Shown here: in pieces, positions 20,458 to 31,976 of the stretch
How positions within the stretch are numbered: the first letter of the stretch is position 1
Layout of the letters: each line of letters starts with the position of its first letter
NCBI RefSeq assembly: GCF_000321225.1
Contig: NW_004450267.1
Span: 6,095,839-6,159,838, forward strand
DNA: 64,000 nt
Reading direction: 5' to 3'
From: Odobenus rosmarus divergens
Taxonomy: Eukaryota > Chordata > Mammalia > Carnivora > Odobenidae
Position numbers and translations under genes: made by a program
Notes under the pieces: model-generated
What the model saw: the letters and a program-made list of their open reading frames with translations, nothing else
Told to the model about the DNA's origin: nothing
The model's database searches: none

Positions 20458-21109
20458 ACAATAGCCAAACTGTGGAAAGAGCCAAGATGTCCATCGACAG
20501 ATGAATGGATAAAGATGTGGTACATATACACAATGGAATATTATGCAGCCATCAAAAGGAATGAGGTCTTGCCATTTGCAATGACGTGGATGGAACTGGA
20601 GAGTGTTATGCTGAGTGAAATAAGTCAATCAGAGAAAGACATGTATCATATGACCTCACTGATATGAGGAATTCTTAATCTCAGGAAACAAACTGAGGGT
20701 TGCTGGAGTGGTGGGGGGTGGGAGGGATGGGGTGGCTGGGTGATAGACATTGGGGAGGGTATGTGCTATGGTGAGCACTGTGAATTGTGCAAGACTGTTG
20801 AATCACAGATCTGTACCTCTGAAACAAATAATGCAATATATGTTAAGAAAAAAAAAGGGAAGAATGAAGGGGGGTAAATCAGAGGGGGAGACGAACCATG
20901 AGAGATGATGGACTCTGAAAAACAAACTGAGGTTTTTGGGGGGGGGGGGGTGGGGGGATGGGTTAGCCTGGTGATGGGTATTAAAGAGGGCACGTTCTGC
21001 GTGGAGCACTGGGTGTTATGCACAAACAATGAATCATGGAACACTACATCAACAACTGATGATGTAATGTATGGTGATTAACATAACAATAAAAAATTTA
21101 AAGAAAAAA
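20458..21109 (+). mobile_element. 5'-truncated L1, young
   Basis: Starts inside the end of ORF2 (the frame reads WYIYTMEYYAAIKRNE, the conserved C-terminal part of L1 reverse transcriptase), then a 3' UTR containing two related units: GGTTGCTGGAGTGGTGG to 20850, and GGGTATTAAAGAGGGCACG to CAACAACTGATGATGTAATG with a G run between. The tail is A-rich. Target duplication AAAGAATGGGGACA at 20444-20457 and 21110-21123. The truncation removes almost all coding sequence. Confidence 0.95.
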
Positions 21110-21332
21110 AAAGAATGGGGACAGATCTTACGTAAAGGTATAGGGAGAAGCCCTCCTCAAAGAGTTATGTAGGAAAGAGAGCAGTCTAAAACAATTCAGG
21201 GCAAGCTCCTCTGGCTGCAGATGATCCCAGTCCCTTTTGTTTTATGCTGTGGGCCACGAGTCTCACTGCATGAGCAGCCTTGCACATTTATGTGCCATGC
21301 TCTGTGCAGTAGCAGCAAGTAGATTGTGGCTG

Positions 21333-21418
21333 TAGTTTTGGAGTGTGATTGTTCTTCATAACCTGAATATAGTTTGAGAAAGGATATCCTGGACATGCCT
21401 TCACCATGTGCACTTGGA
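21333..21418 (+). repeat. Left arm of an 86-bp inverted repeat
   Basis: Begins TAGTTTTGGAGTGTGATTG and ends CACCATGTGCACTTGGA. Its complement lies at 22355-22440 with one mismatch (AAAGG versus AAAAG). It belongs to no repeat family I know. The flanks 21124-21332 and 21419-22354 are unassigned. Confidence 0.95.
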
Positions 21419-22354
21419 GCCATTCTGCCCTGTGGCAGGGACCCATGCACTTAGTGAAATTGACTGAACATAGCATGTGTGACCTAATTGCTGAGCTGAG
21501 ATCTTTGTGGGAAATTTTAATAAAAATATTTAGATTTCTAAAGTTTTAAATATTTCATAAAAGTAGCTAAAACTATATGTAATAAATTACTTCAAGTAGT
21601 TGAATTAAGCCAATATTATTTGCGTAGTGTACTGAAGATAAAGCTGTCTGTATCTTATATATTATACTGTTTACCTTTTGGTGTATTAATCAAGTATGGC
21701 TTATTTAGTAGGCATTATCCATAAGCTGTCTTTTGTCTATAACCTCTCTGATAGATTTGCCAAATGGAGGGGTTTATTTAAATCAGCTTTGTTAAGTGTT
21801 CCCCCAGAAGTTCATTCTTTAATGTTTAAATTAAATTGGACATATTTGGAGATGGTAGTCCAAATATGTGCTCTGATGTTCCAGTAGATAGCCACTACCT
21901 TTCCCATTCTATATGTATAGAAATGGGTTTTTTTCTACCTATGGACATTAGTATATCTTAGGTTCAATGACACTTTAACACTCAAAGCCACTAATAGTTA
22001 ATTTTTTCAATTTAGACAGAAACAGTGACTCAATAACTTTCTGACATTATCACATTTGGAAATACTCAAATCACAGTATCTGAACACCTGGATTCTTCTC
22101 CCTCACCCCATTAGGTTTCCTAGTGACATTTCAAGAAGGCTACAATCAACTTGGAAGAGATTTTCACATGCGTTCCCACATATGGTTGTTCATGAATGTG
22201 TATACAGTGAAGGTTTTGGTGTATTTGGCTGAGGTCATGAAAATTTAATGTAAGTGAGATAACCACGTAGAGTTTGCTCTATTGTCACACGCCTCAGCAC
22301 AGTTTGCCACCCCAGTCTCCAGAGTCTTAAATCTTAAACAGGTTATGCCACTAT

Positions 22355-22440
22355 TCCAAGTGCACATGGTGAAGGCATGTCCAGGATATCTTTTCTCAAA
22401 CTATATTCAGGTTATGAAGAACAATCACACTCCAAAACTA
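22355..22440 (-). repeat. Right arm of an 86-bp inverted repeat
   Basis: Complement of 21333-21418. It ends exactly where a TTCGGGGGCGGGG run leads into a SINE head. Confidence 0.95.
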
Positions 22441-22444
22441 TTCG

Positions 22445-22722
22445 GGGGCGGGGGGGGGGGGGGGCTGGGTAGCTCAGTCAGTTAAGCATCAGACTCTTTT
22501 TTTTATTTTAATTTTTTTTTTTTAAGTAGGCTCCACACCCAACGGGGAGCCCAACAAAGGGCTCAAACTCACAACCCTGCAGTCAAGACCTGAGCTGAAA
22601 TCAAGAGTTGGATGCTTAACCGACTGAGCCACCCAGGTGCTCCAAGCATCCGATTCTTGATCTTAGCTCAGGACTTAATCTCAGGTTCATGAGGCCCAGC
22701 TTGGAGCCTACTTAAAAAACAT
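22445..22722 (+). mobile_element. Old SINEC element split by a second SINE
   Basis: The head GGCTGGGTAGCTCAGTCAG follows a run of about 15 G. It is interrupted at 22498-22643 and resumes AAGCATCCGATTCTTGATC to GAGCCTACTTAAAAAAC. Confidence 0.88.
22498..22643 (-). mobile_element. SINEC element nested in an older SINEC
   Basis: From a T-rich tail and AAGTAGGCTCCACACCC to GAGCCACCCAGGTGCTCC. AAGCATCAGACTCTT before and AAGCATCCGATTCTT after are the duplicated target, itself SINE sequence. Confidence 0.92.
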
Positions 22723-25188
22723 AAATGAAATGATTTGGTTAGTTGTGAAGTTTTATGCTTGCTGTTAAGTAAATAAAATCTGTAAAATCTGCGTTTCTTA
22801 TAATAGGTTTGACAAAGGAGTGAAGAGGGAGCCAGTAAGTGCTATTTAGATGTTAAATAACCCTTAGGGATAAGTATCTTCACAGTGGAAAAAAAAAAAT
22901 GGAGATGTGAAATGTCTGAAGCAAGTCAGTCCTCAGACTGAGGTGAGTTAGTGGCTTTGCCACACTGGGATTTTGCCCCAGAGCCCCTGCACCAGCACTC
23001 TGCACCATGCTGGATCTCCATAGGTGGGGGGTTTTATCCATTTTTGTCTCATTTATCCTCTCACTCCACCCCAGGCTGTGTTCATGCCTCCTGCTTCCCC
23101 ATCACCAGTTCAAAACAGCCCCGTTTTCTCAAGTGTATGCACACATCTATTTGGTGGCTTCATTGCCTGGGAGTGGTGTAGGGGATCCTATCCACCCATC
23201 ATTTCTCAAACACGTACAGAGGGAGGGAGCCAGCAGCCCTCACTCATTTACTAATCTGGTAGAAACCAGAAGCTCCCATGCCCCTTCAGTCTGCTCCTGC
23301 TGATTTATAATTTCCATACCACCATTCAATTTCCAGGTCAGAAATGACAGTATCTGCTGTGGCTGTCCATGCACCATGGCCCAGGAGGCATTGGTAGTGA
23401 AAATGAGCAGACTGGAGTCTACTGAGCTGAGGAACACAACTCCAGGGTGGGTAGGTACCACCTGGGTGTGGCTGTCAGGTGCTAAATAAGCCAAAGGCAT
23501 AGATGCAGAAATCATTTAGTCCAGAGGCAGAAACAGTGAAGGTGAATCTATATACAGGGAAAAAAAGAAGTCCTGGAATTAGTCTAAGATTAGGCTGACA
23601 GGACCAGAGAAACGAGAGTGACTGCAGAATGACCAGACTACGTTCTGTTGGATTGGGGAGGGGCTGCCTTTTGTTCTGGACTCCCAGGTTTAAGTGCACT
23701 GAGAGTGCCTTCTGATACTTAGCACAGTGGAGATACTGAATCTAGTGATTTAAGATTGGAATAGTCTTTGTTGTGTACTTACCATATTCAACACGTATTT
23801 GGCATCAACTCTATCAGGCACTCTACTGGGCCTTCCCATGGTCCACAAGAAACCAACAGACATGGTCTTTGTCCTGGAGCCAGTGAAGGATGGGGACAAT
23901 TGAACGAGCATTTACAGTAAAGCATAGACTTGAAGTGGGTAAGATAAAATGTATAGCATGGGAAATAGTGGAGAGAGCAAGGCTGAAGATACAAGAGGCT
24001 GAGACACCCAATAAAGTCAGGCTCTGAGCAGATGGGAGCTGGGACCAGAGCATGGGGAAGGGACCACCCCATCTACTGTAAGATAGGACATGGAAGGAAG
24101 CAGGAGCACGTTTGTTGGATCTGGTGGCTAAAAGCTAAGTTCCTGGCTCTAGAAAGGAAATCATCATTGTCTGCCATGAATGTGGTTTGAGATTTGAAGA
24201 ATATTGAAGGTTTAAGCTTTTGCAAAGAGATACTCTTTTTTGGTGACTGTTCTGAGTCCATTTTTCCTGGAAGACAGTATGTGCCTTTTCAGTCCATAGA
24301 TTCAAATTGTCTTTTATTTTACATAATTTTTTTTGAATTTCATCTTTATTTACTGTTCTCGGTTTTCCTCTTTAGGAATGCCAATAATGTAGATGTTTGT
24401 CTTCGACTATTATCCTTGTCTTTTTCTCATTTCTGCCCACTGTGTTTTTTATGGTGTTGTCAACAACGTCTCTTGTCCCTCATGCTCCTTTCATTTTTGT
24501 TCTCTTTTCTGTGGTTTTACTTTTCTATGGTATCTTTCCTGAGCCCACAGCTGCCTTCAGTATCCCCAAAGCTAATGCCTGGACGCTGGAACTCTGGGTA
24601 TGGTTGCAGCTGCCTCTAAAGACTTAGGTCTCCATAATCTTGGTTTCTAATAGCAGCAGCAAGACAGGCTCGGTTTCACATCTGCTTCTAAATATTGTGC
24701 GTGCATCTGATGGGCAGAATCTCATTTACAGCCAGGACCCTAGCTGCAAGGAAATCCCAGAAATGTAGTTCTAAGATTTATACACTCTATACACAGAAGG
24801 ATGAAGGAATGGAGGTTGAGTGAGCCAACTCACAGTATCTACCACGACCTTCTATGTTGCGAATACCTTTTACAAGTTTATTGTTTGTGAGATGAGAGTT
24901 TTAGCTAATTTCCTCCATGGTTTTCATCTTTGGTGTTATGCTTAGAAAAACTTCCTTACCCTGCTATATATTTTTCTCACTTTTCAAAGATCGTTTAAAT
25001 TTTTTCTTCAGAGAATTCCTGAGCACAAATAATAGAAATAATTTATAGCTCTGCCACTCTTTAAAATATTATATGGAGAAAGAAGTAAAAGTGCTCCTGC
25101 TTCTTCTGACCCCTCCATTTCTATCCTTCCAGAGGTAACCTAGAGGGCCCCAGTTTTGTACATAGTCTGTTAAATAACAAAATTCAAG
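22723..25188. other. Intergenic stretch without recognised features
   Basis: Several short ORFs overlap on both strands at 22950-23520 without codon bias or a known domain. 24290-24560 is T-rich on this strand and vaguely L1-like; I could not assign it. No RNA gene or promoter is evident. Confidence 0.5.
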
Positions 25189-25296
25189 GGGCACCTGGCT
25201 GGCTTAGTCAGTGGAGCATGCAACTCTTGATCTCAGGGTTGTAAGTTCAAGCCCTATGTTGGGTGTAGAGATTACGTTAAAAAAAAAAAAAAAAAC
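25189..25296 (+). mobile_element. Old short SINEC element
   Basis: GGGGCACCTGGCTGGCTTAG, ACTCTTGATCTCAGGGTTG, GTTGGGTGTAGAGATTACG, then about 17 A's. This is the subtype lacking a CT-rich middle. Confidence 0.9.
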
Positions 25297-25317
25297 TAAA
25301 ACAAAACAAAAGTCAAC

Positions 25318-25694
25318 TGAGTAAATTTAAAGATCTAATTGGCTTTATTCAAAGTTTCATGAATCAGGCAATATCCCATCTAGCAAATAAAAAGGAGCTC
25401 CAAGAAGCTGTGCAAAATGGAAGGCTTTTATAGGCAGAAGGGGGTGGGAAAAGGACGTTTCTAGCAAAGAGTGGATTTGTTTCAGGCAAGGTCACCATGC
25501 TTTGGGGAAAGGTGGGAGTCTATCAGGTGGATTACCTCACTAGTGCGGACCAGGTAATTCAGATTTACTAGTTGGTTATAGTCCTGGGAGAGGTTGAAAC
25601 TGCAGTTAGGTTAGGTTGGTATTAAGTCTTGGTTTGCTGATGTGGGGCTTAGCACAAAGTATTCCATTTTTGGCCGGTTGTTTCTTTTCTAACA
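25318..25694 (-). mobile_element. Probable solitary class I ERV LTR
   Basis: The complement runs TGTTAGAAAAGAAACAACC to TTTAGATCTTTAAATTTACTCA, with an AATAAA hexamer in the complement of GGCTTTATTC near its 3' end. GGAGCTCCAAGAAGCTGTGC and GCTTTTATAGGCAGAAGG are phrases I associate with a mammalian LTR. I see no clear target duplication, and the edges are estimates. Confidence 0.65.
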
Positions 25695-25799
25695 CTTTTC
25701 AAACTGGACTATTATATATATACATAAATATAGATTAGGTATACAATTATTAAAAAATAAAAGTGGTATCCCTCTCCTCAGTGTTTGGTATCTTGTATT

Positions 25800-26018
25800 T
25801 ATTGCTTACAGGTTCAACACAGGCATCTTCCTTGGTCTGTAAACTGAGATTTACCTCATAGTTTGTAATGATTTATGGTGCTCACTATGAATATGACCTC
25901 ATTTATTTAGCCATTTCCCTACTGCCCCTACTGATGGGCATTTATGTTATTTCCAGTTTAACGATTCACCTATATTTTATTCTGGTTCTCTTAATTTTTA
26001 CATTTTGTTCCTTAATAT
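25800..26018 (-). mobile_element. Old L1 (L1M) fragment
   Basis: TTAGCCATTTCCCTACTG, TGATGGGCATTTATGTTATTT and the following T-rich text resemble the antisense L1M 3' region, also present at 31690 and 47000. Confidence 0.55.
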
Positions 26019-26028
26019 GGCAGGAATT

Positions 26029-26224
26029 TTTTTTTGAGAGAGAGAGAGAGAGTATGTGCATTGGGGGTGAGGGGAAGGGACAGAGGGAGAGAGAGAGTAT
26101 CTGAAGCAGGCTCCACACCCAACATGGAGCCCAACGTGGGGCTGGATCTCACAACCCTGAGATCGTGACCTGAGCCGAAATCAAGAAGTCAGACACTTAA
26201 CCGACTGAGCCGCCCAGGTGCCCC
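26029..26224 (-). mobile_element. SINEC element, older full-length type
   Basis: GAGAGAGAGAGAGAGTATG to GAGCCGCCCAGGTGCCCC, with CAGGAATT on both sides as a short target duplication. It carries CCACACCCAACATGGAGCCC, an intermediate subtype. Confidence 0.92.
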
Positions 26225-27238
26225 GACAGGAATTAATTTTGACATTTGACCTGAGGAAAGATTCTAACTTAGTTTTTTCCAAGTACAGTTCTAGTGTCAT
26301 TTATTAAACTAGGAGGAATAGATTTTTGAAGAGTCATGGAAAACACTTCCCTGGAAAAGAAAGCGAAACGGCCCGATGCCAAAAAGAATTCAAGCATAAA
26401 AATCCAAAACTCACCTCTTTCCAGAAATTAGGCCCCTTCTTTCCCAGCTTCATCTATACCTTCCTCATCATTAGTAAAGCAGCATGGTTTTGAAGTGGGC
26501 TTCATCCCATGAGGCTGCGTGCTTCAGCTCTGCCTTGGCTCCCTTTGTTAGTGGTTAAACCGGGTTAAAGGGCTGACCCTGCAAATTATCCACTGCTATG
26601 TACTGGAATGATTCTTCAGGCATATTCTGCCCTAGCTGGCTTCTCCTCACAACCTATTTGGAAGACAGAGACAAACAAAGGAAACCTGAAAAAGACAATT
26701 TGAACACACTATCCACCAATGTAGAGAAGATTTTGTGTGTGAAGTAGTGTGTATGTGAATTTTTGGGAGTCAACATAAGGTGTGTTAAAAAGAAAACCAC
26801 ATGCCCAAAATGGTGCCTCTTGAGCCAGGCCAAGTCACCAAACCAGAGCTTAATACCTAACTTAATTTCAGTTCCAACCTCCCTGAGAAATTTAAGTTTG
26901 GTAATCTGTTGCCTAGGCCTTCTCCATCCCCCAAAGGAAGATGAGGTAATCTGCATAGTAAGACCTCCTGCCCTTCTCCATAGTGAAGGTGATCTTGCCT
27001 AAAACAGTCCTTTCTTGTCTTTTGCTAATAATTTTCCTTCCTATGAACTCCCCTCTTCTTGTTAGATGGGATGCTGCCAGATTCATGAATTGCTTGATAA
27101 AGCCAATTAGATCTTCAAATTTACTCATTTGGATTTTGTTTTTTAACAGGTGGTAAATAAGAGCAAAAGCTTTGGTAGCAGAGAGATCTGGCTTTAAGGC
27201 TTAAGTTAGTTTTTTGTGACTTGGAGTCTTTCTCTATA
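26225..27238. other. Intergenic stretch without recognised features
   Basis: A 100-residue frame on the minus strand at 26654-26956 overlaps a 79-residue frame on the plus strand. Neither has a recognisable domain, so I read both as chance. Confidence 0.5.
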
Positions 27239-27251
27239 AATTATAGCTCAA

Positions 27252-27410
27252 GGGGTGCCTGGGTGGCTCAGTTAAGTGTCCGACTCTTGATTTCGGCTCA
27301 GGTCACGATCTCAGGGTTGTGAGATCGAGCCCCACATGGGGCTCATGCACTGGACATGGAGCCTGCTTCAGATTCTCTCTCTCCCTCTCCTCCATACCCC
27401 CCCTAAAAAA
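27252..27410 (+). mobile_element. SINEC element, older type
   Basis: GGGGTGCCTGGGTGGCTCAG with GACTCTTGATTTCGGCTC. ATTATAGCTCAA before and AATTGTAGCTCAA after mark the target. The tail is CCCCCCTAAAAAAAATT rather than AAATAAAT. Confidence 0.9.
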
Positions 27411-27412
27411 AA

Positions 27413-28108
27413 TTGTAGCTCAAAAAAATTTTATCTTTCTTTCAATGGAGTTAATAGCCTCCATTCTAAAGTAGGGAAAATGTTCATTAAAGATTTATCA
27501 GTCCGGGTTCAGTTACAAGAAGCAGAAACCACATTTTTAGCCTGAGAGTGATTGAATACGGGAATGAGGTGTTTACGGGACACTTGGAAGAGCTGGAGAA
27601 AGGGGCTCTGTGCTGGTCCTGTAAGAGTGTCTTCCAGAACGACCCTGGAGAACTTGGCTCCATCGGAGCTGCTGTCTCTTCTGCAAGAAAGGGAAGGTAG
27701 AGAGTCAGGAAGCTGCTCCTGCAGCAGCTGCAGCGACTTTGTCCTACTTGCCATTCACAATGCTAGTGGCAAGTTCCTAGAGCACTGTTGAACACCACCC
27801 CCACCCCCCACCGCCGTCTCCATGATAAACTTCTTGCAGAAAACTCGCCAGGCATCCAAAGTGACCTCTGCCTTCCCAGTTCTACAGGAATGAATCTGAT
27901 GATGAATCTAATTCACACGCAGAAAGAACTTCACTATAAGGATGTCCATCATAAAAGGAACTCAGGTCAAAACCACAGAAAACAGCTTTCCATCCAGTCA
28001 AGTCACAAAATTAACCTTGTGAGGGTTTTATGCATTCAGAAATTTGTATGCAAATATTGTCTACATGCACATATGTAAATAAGGGCATAGTGATTAATAG
28101 TTAAATAC
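27413..28108. other. Intergenic stretch without recognised features
   Basis: 27490-27780 has a moderately GC-rich composition and overlapping small frames but no domain. I cannot exclude a very old repeat. Confidence 0.45.
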
Positions 28109-28122
28109 CTAGAAGCATTATT

Positions 28123-28286
28123 ATTTTCTTTAGAGAGCAGAAAAGGGCAGAGGGAAAGAGAGAATCTTAAGCAGGCTCCACACCCAGCTCGGAGCCTGAC
28201 ATGGGACTTGATCTCACGACCCTGAGATCATGACCTGAGCAAAATCAAGAGTCAGATGCTTAACCAACTGTGTCACCCAGGTGCCC
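28123..28286 (-). mobile_element. SINEC element, older type
   Basis: CTAGAAGCATTATT at 28109-28122 and CTAGAGGCATTATT at 28287-28300. Body CCACACCCAGCTCGGAGCC to CACCCAGGTGCCC. Confidence 0.92.
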
Positions 28287-28364
28287 CTAGAGGCATTATT
28301 GGAACAGGGGCAGGGAGCAGGCCCTTACTCCCCCCTATAAGCCCACACTTGCCAAATTCAACTC

Positions 28365-28590
28365 TGTCTCAAGTCTCAGCCCAGGCATCACCTGTTGCAG
28401 AAAGCCTTTCCCTGGCCTTTTGACCTCCACACCTTAGTATAGGATGGAGGCTTCTCCTTCTCTGCTCCCATGCTGGTTGGTAATTATATATTTGGTAGTT
28501 TGTCTTCCTCTTTATGCTGTGAGCAACACTGAAGGCAGGTGGCTTTTGTTATTTTTTCCCCAGCATATGGAAAGGTGGTTAATAAACATA
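28365..28590 (+). mobile_element. L2 3'-end fragment
   Basis: CTCAGCCCAGGCATCACC, AGAAAGCCTTTCCCTGGCC, TGCTGTGAGCAACACTGAAGG and GGTTAATAAACAT follow the order of the L2 3' end. Confidence 0.6.
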
Positions 28591-29635
28591 AAATAGAAAA
28601 TTCTTCTTTATTCCTATGATTGTAAAGAAAGCTTTGTTTTTTCCTTCCATCTGTGGTCCCTGGCAGAGGTGGAACCAGTAGGTCCCAGGTCTTGGGGGAG
28701 ATCTGGTGCTGGTGCTGAAATTACCCATCTTTGATCAAGGTGCACTTTGTCCACTGATTCTATAATATATGCATTGGTTTTCTCATCACTCAGTATTTAA
28801 AAGACACCTCTCCCTAGTGTTCTGCACCCCCATGGCATCATGGAAACAGATCACAAATATTTGCAGGTGGCAAAACTTCTCCCCAATATGATTTCCATAA
28901 AGATGAAAAAGTGATTAGAGAGTGCATTAAATTTTCCACCAAGTGAGTCTCCTCTCTAAATTGGCTGAGAGCCCAGGCTGAATTTCACAGCTAAGCCAAA
29001 CACTCCCACCAAGGGACACAACTATGGTCCTCTTAACCTATCCAGAGACTCTGTTCCCATGAGGACCTTTCTCCTCTGGACGTGTTCATCATTTTTGAAC
29101 ACAAAGTATTCAGCCAGAAGCCTATGTTGCACACCACCCTGGACTACCACCACCCCCAGACTGTGTGAAGTGATAGTGAGGTCAGTCATACCACAGCTCT
29201 CTAGGAAAGTGGAAAGAACCACAGGACCCCTGGAGAATACATTGGCAAAAATGAGTCCCCAACAGAGGGCAGCATTGGGTATCTGTGAATCCAGCCCCCA
29301 GGGCCTCAATATTCTAGAATCCACCCTGGCAGAAAAGATAAATAGGGAGAGAGGAGAAAAAACCAGGAGGGTGAAGAAATAGAAGACATAACATGGCTCT
29401 TTCAAAATTAAGTCAAACAAGGGAAGAGCTATGGGTAAGAATCTCAGTGGATTCTTCTCAGGAGAGAAGGGGCAAGTGGATAGAGTGATGGCTGTACAGC
29501 TTTGGAGGTTTCAGGGAAGTACTCAAAAGCATTTTAGTCTCAGAGTCACACTTTTCCCCTGCAAAAGAAAATTATTTCCCCCCAAATATAAAAATAAAGT
29601 GCTCGTTGTAAAAAAATTAAATAATTAAGGAAAGA
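28591..29635. other. Intergenic stretch without recognised features
   Basis: Frames of 132 (minus) and 107 (plus) residues overlap at 29022-29420. They show no known domain, no paired splice sites and no conserved motif that I can see. Confidence 0.5.
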
Positions 29636-29742
29636 GGAACACCCAGCTGGCTCAGTAGGCAGGGCACGCGACTCTTAATCTCAGGATCATGAATTCAAAC
29701 CCTACATTGGGTGTGGATCCTGCTTTAAAAAAAAAAAAAAAG
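29636..29742 (+). mobile_element. Old short SINEC element
   Basis: GAACACCCAGCTGGCTCAG, GACTCTTAATCTCAGGATC, ACATTGGGTGTGGATCCTGC, then A and G runs. Confidence 0.85.
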
Positions 29743-29795
29743 GGGGGGGGAAAGAATAAAGAAAACAAAAACTTCACCACTCAAAAAACTCAATT

Positions 29796-29997
29796 TGGGG
29801 TGCCTGGGTGGCTCAATCATTGGGCGTCTGCCTTCGGCTCAGGTCATAATCCCAGGGTCCTGGGATCGAGTCCCACATCGGGCTCCCTGCTCAGCGGGAA
29901 GCCTGCTTCTCCCTCTCCCACTCCCCCTGCTTATGTTCCCTCTCTCGAGGGAACAAATAAATGTCAAATAAATAAATAAAGTCTTTGAAAAAAACCC
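29796..29997 (+). mobile_element. SINEC element, full length
   Basis: AACTCAATTT on both sides (ending 29796; again from about 30001). The end is unusual: CTCTCGAGGGAACAAATAAATG precedes the normal AAATAAATAAATAAAGTC tail. Confidence 0.94.
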
Positions 29998-30105
29998 AAC
30001 AACTCAATTTGCCAAATATCCCTTAAGATATTGTTCTTAATCTACACACTTATATACATACACGTATACACACAACTTTCTCTAATGGGGTCACGGGATC
30101 CTTTT

Positions 30106-30296
30106 TTTTTTTTTAAAGATTATTTGAGAGAGCGAGAATGAGAGAGAGAGAGAGAGCACTTGAGAGGGGGAAGGGTCAGAGGGAGAAGCAGACTCCCTGC
30201 TGAGCAGGGAGCCTGATGTGGGATTCAATCCAGGGACTCCAGGATCATGACCTGAGCCAAAGGCAGTCGCTTAACCGACTGAGCCACCCAGGCACC
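30106..30296 (-). mobile_element. SINEC element, full length
   Basis: CACGGGATCCTTTT (from 30092) and CACGGGATCCTATTTT (from 30297) flank it. The tail lacks the usual TTATTTATTTATT expansion. Confidence 0.95.
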
Positions 30297-30765
30297 CACG
30301 GGATCCTATTTTTATCAACTACTTTTAATTTTTATTTTACTATGTTTAATAGTTTTGCTCACAGAGGGCACATCAGAGTAGTTTAAAAGTTTTATTACAT
30401 TTAATAAAAAGTAAATGCTAATATTTCCAAATGTATATGATTTGATTTACCTTCATTAATAAAATTTATATACAATTTACATTTACATGTACTGGAACTT
30501 TTTCTTATAGGTTAAAATATAACAAAAACATCTTTCAAGGGAAATTTCCATTGACAGTATAGATTTAAAAGTATGCCTACTATTCCTAAAATGTATAGAA
30601 GTGAGACAGTATTCACAGAATATGCTTGGGAAATAAACAGACTGGTCTCAGGTGGTCACAAATGGACCCAAGATTTTACAAAACTCGAGTCTAACTTTGA
30701 TAAATCCTTAAAAAAAAAAACAGTATATATCTCCTCTGTTGAACAGAGGTATTTATCCATTTTTT

Positions 30766-30945
30766 CAAAGATTTTACTTATTTATTTGAGAGAGAGAGCA
30801 CAAGTGGAGGGGAGAGGCAGAGGGAGAGGGAGAAGCAGGCTCCCCACTGAGCAAGGAGCCCAATGTGGGGCTCAATCCAGAACCCTGGAATCATGACCTG
30901 AGCCGAAGGTAGAAGCTCAACTGACTGAGCCACCCAGATGCCCCT
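30766..30945 (-). mobile_element. SINEC element, full length
   Basis: TATTTATCCATTTTTT at 30750-30765 and again at 30947-30962. The downstream copy is followed at once by another SINE tail. Confidence 0.94.
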
Positions 30946-30962
30946 CTATTTATCCATTTTTT

Positions 30963-31046
30963 TTTTAATTTTAAGATTTTTTAGTTATTTGTCAGAGAGA
31001 GAAAGAGAGAGCACAAGCAGGGAGGAGCGTCAGGCAGAGGGAGAAG
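30963..31046 (-). mobile_element. SINEC element, tail half only
   Basis: AAGATTTTTTAGTTATTTG and GAGAGAGAAAGAGAGAGC to AGAGGGAGAAGCAT, then it stops where a forward SINE begins. Its head half is not found after that SINE. Confidence 0.88.
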
Positions 31047-31047
31047 C

Positions 31048-31260
31048 ATGGGGCGTCTGGGTGGCTCCGTCGGTTAAGCGGCTGCCTTCGGCTCAGGTCA
31101 TGATCCCAAGGTCCTGGGATCAAACCCCGCATCGGGCTCCCTGCTCATCGGAGAGCCTGCTTCTCCCTCTCCCTCTGCCTGCCACTCTGCCTGCCACTCT
31201 GCCTGGTGTGCTCTCTCTCTATCTCTCTGTCAAATAAATAAATAAAATCTTAAAAAAAAA
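31048..31260 (+). mobile_element. SINEC element abutting an inverted partial copy
   Basis: Head GGGGCGTCTGGGTGGCTCCG to tail AAATAAATAAATAAAATC. It contains three copies of CTGCCTGCCACT or CTGCCTGG in the middle, a small tandem expansion. Confidence 0.93.
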
Positions 31261-31351
31261 TCAAATTCTAATATGTGGCAATAGATGGAGAGGAGGGGAG
31301 GATATTTCTAGTCCACCAATAGGATACAATCACTACATATTACTTCAGAAG

Positions 31352-31463
31352 TAGATTTTTTAAATTTATTTTTTAGTAATCTCTACACCCAACATCGGGC
31401 TTGAACCCATTACCCTGAGATCAAGAGTCACAAACTCTTCCAAATGAGCCACCCAGGCGCTCC
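31352..31463 (-). mobile_element. Old short SINEC element
   Basis: TAGTAATCTCTACACCC, ACATCGGGCTTGAACCC and GAGCCACCCAGGCGCTCC. Confidence 0.88.
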
Positions 31464-31976
31464 TGTATTATTTCTGACTGTATTTCAGACAACAAACAAG
31501 TGAGAGACATTCTACTTTGCATAGCCAGATGCATTTAGAAATTTCACTCATCTATGCCAAAGGGACAGTATATTTCCTAATCAAGTGAAACAAGACATTG
31601 CCTCAACTGGGGATCTGAGTATTTCTTTTTCTCTAGAAATGAAGTACAACAGACACACACATACATAGTTTTATATAATAGAGCCATGATATCCATTTTT
31701 ATCATCTTTGTCCTTCATTAAGTAGATCATGGCCATGTTTCCTTGGTAGTGTACATAATCAACATCCTAATTGTTAATGACTGCACTGTGTTCCCTTGTC
31801 CCTGAGCAGCATAATTTATTTCACCAATTCCTTACTGATGGATATGTAGGTTGTTTCTACTTGGGACATTCTTGTACATGTATGTTTTTCACATTTCTTT
31901 GATTATCTCCTTAGAATAAATTCTTAGAAGAGCAATTACTGAAATAAAATCATAAATCATATTAAAATGTGAATAT

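Noticed and set aside
20449..20667. 72-residue frame
   Set aside because: C-terminal remnant of L1 ORF2 in a truncated insertion.
24194..24619. 141-residue frame rich in Leu, Phe and Ser
   Set aside because: T-rich DNA gives such hydrophobic translations by chance; no membrane-protein family recognised.
29022..29420. 132-residue minus frame overlapping a 107-residue plus frame
   Set aside because: Two overlapping open frames and no recognisable domain on either strand.
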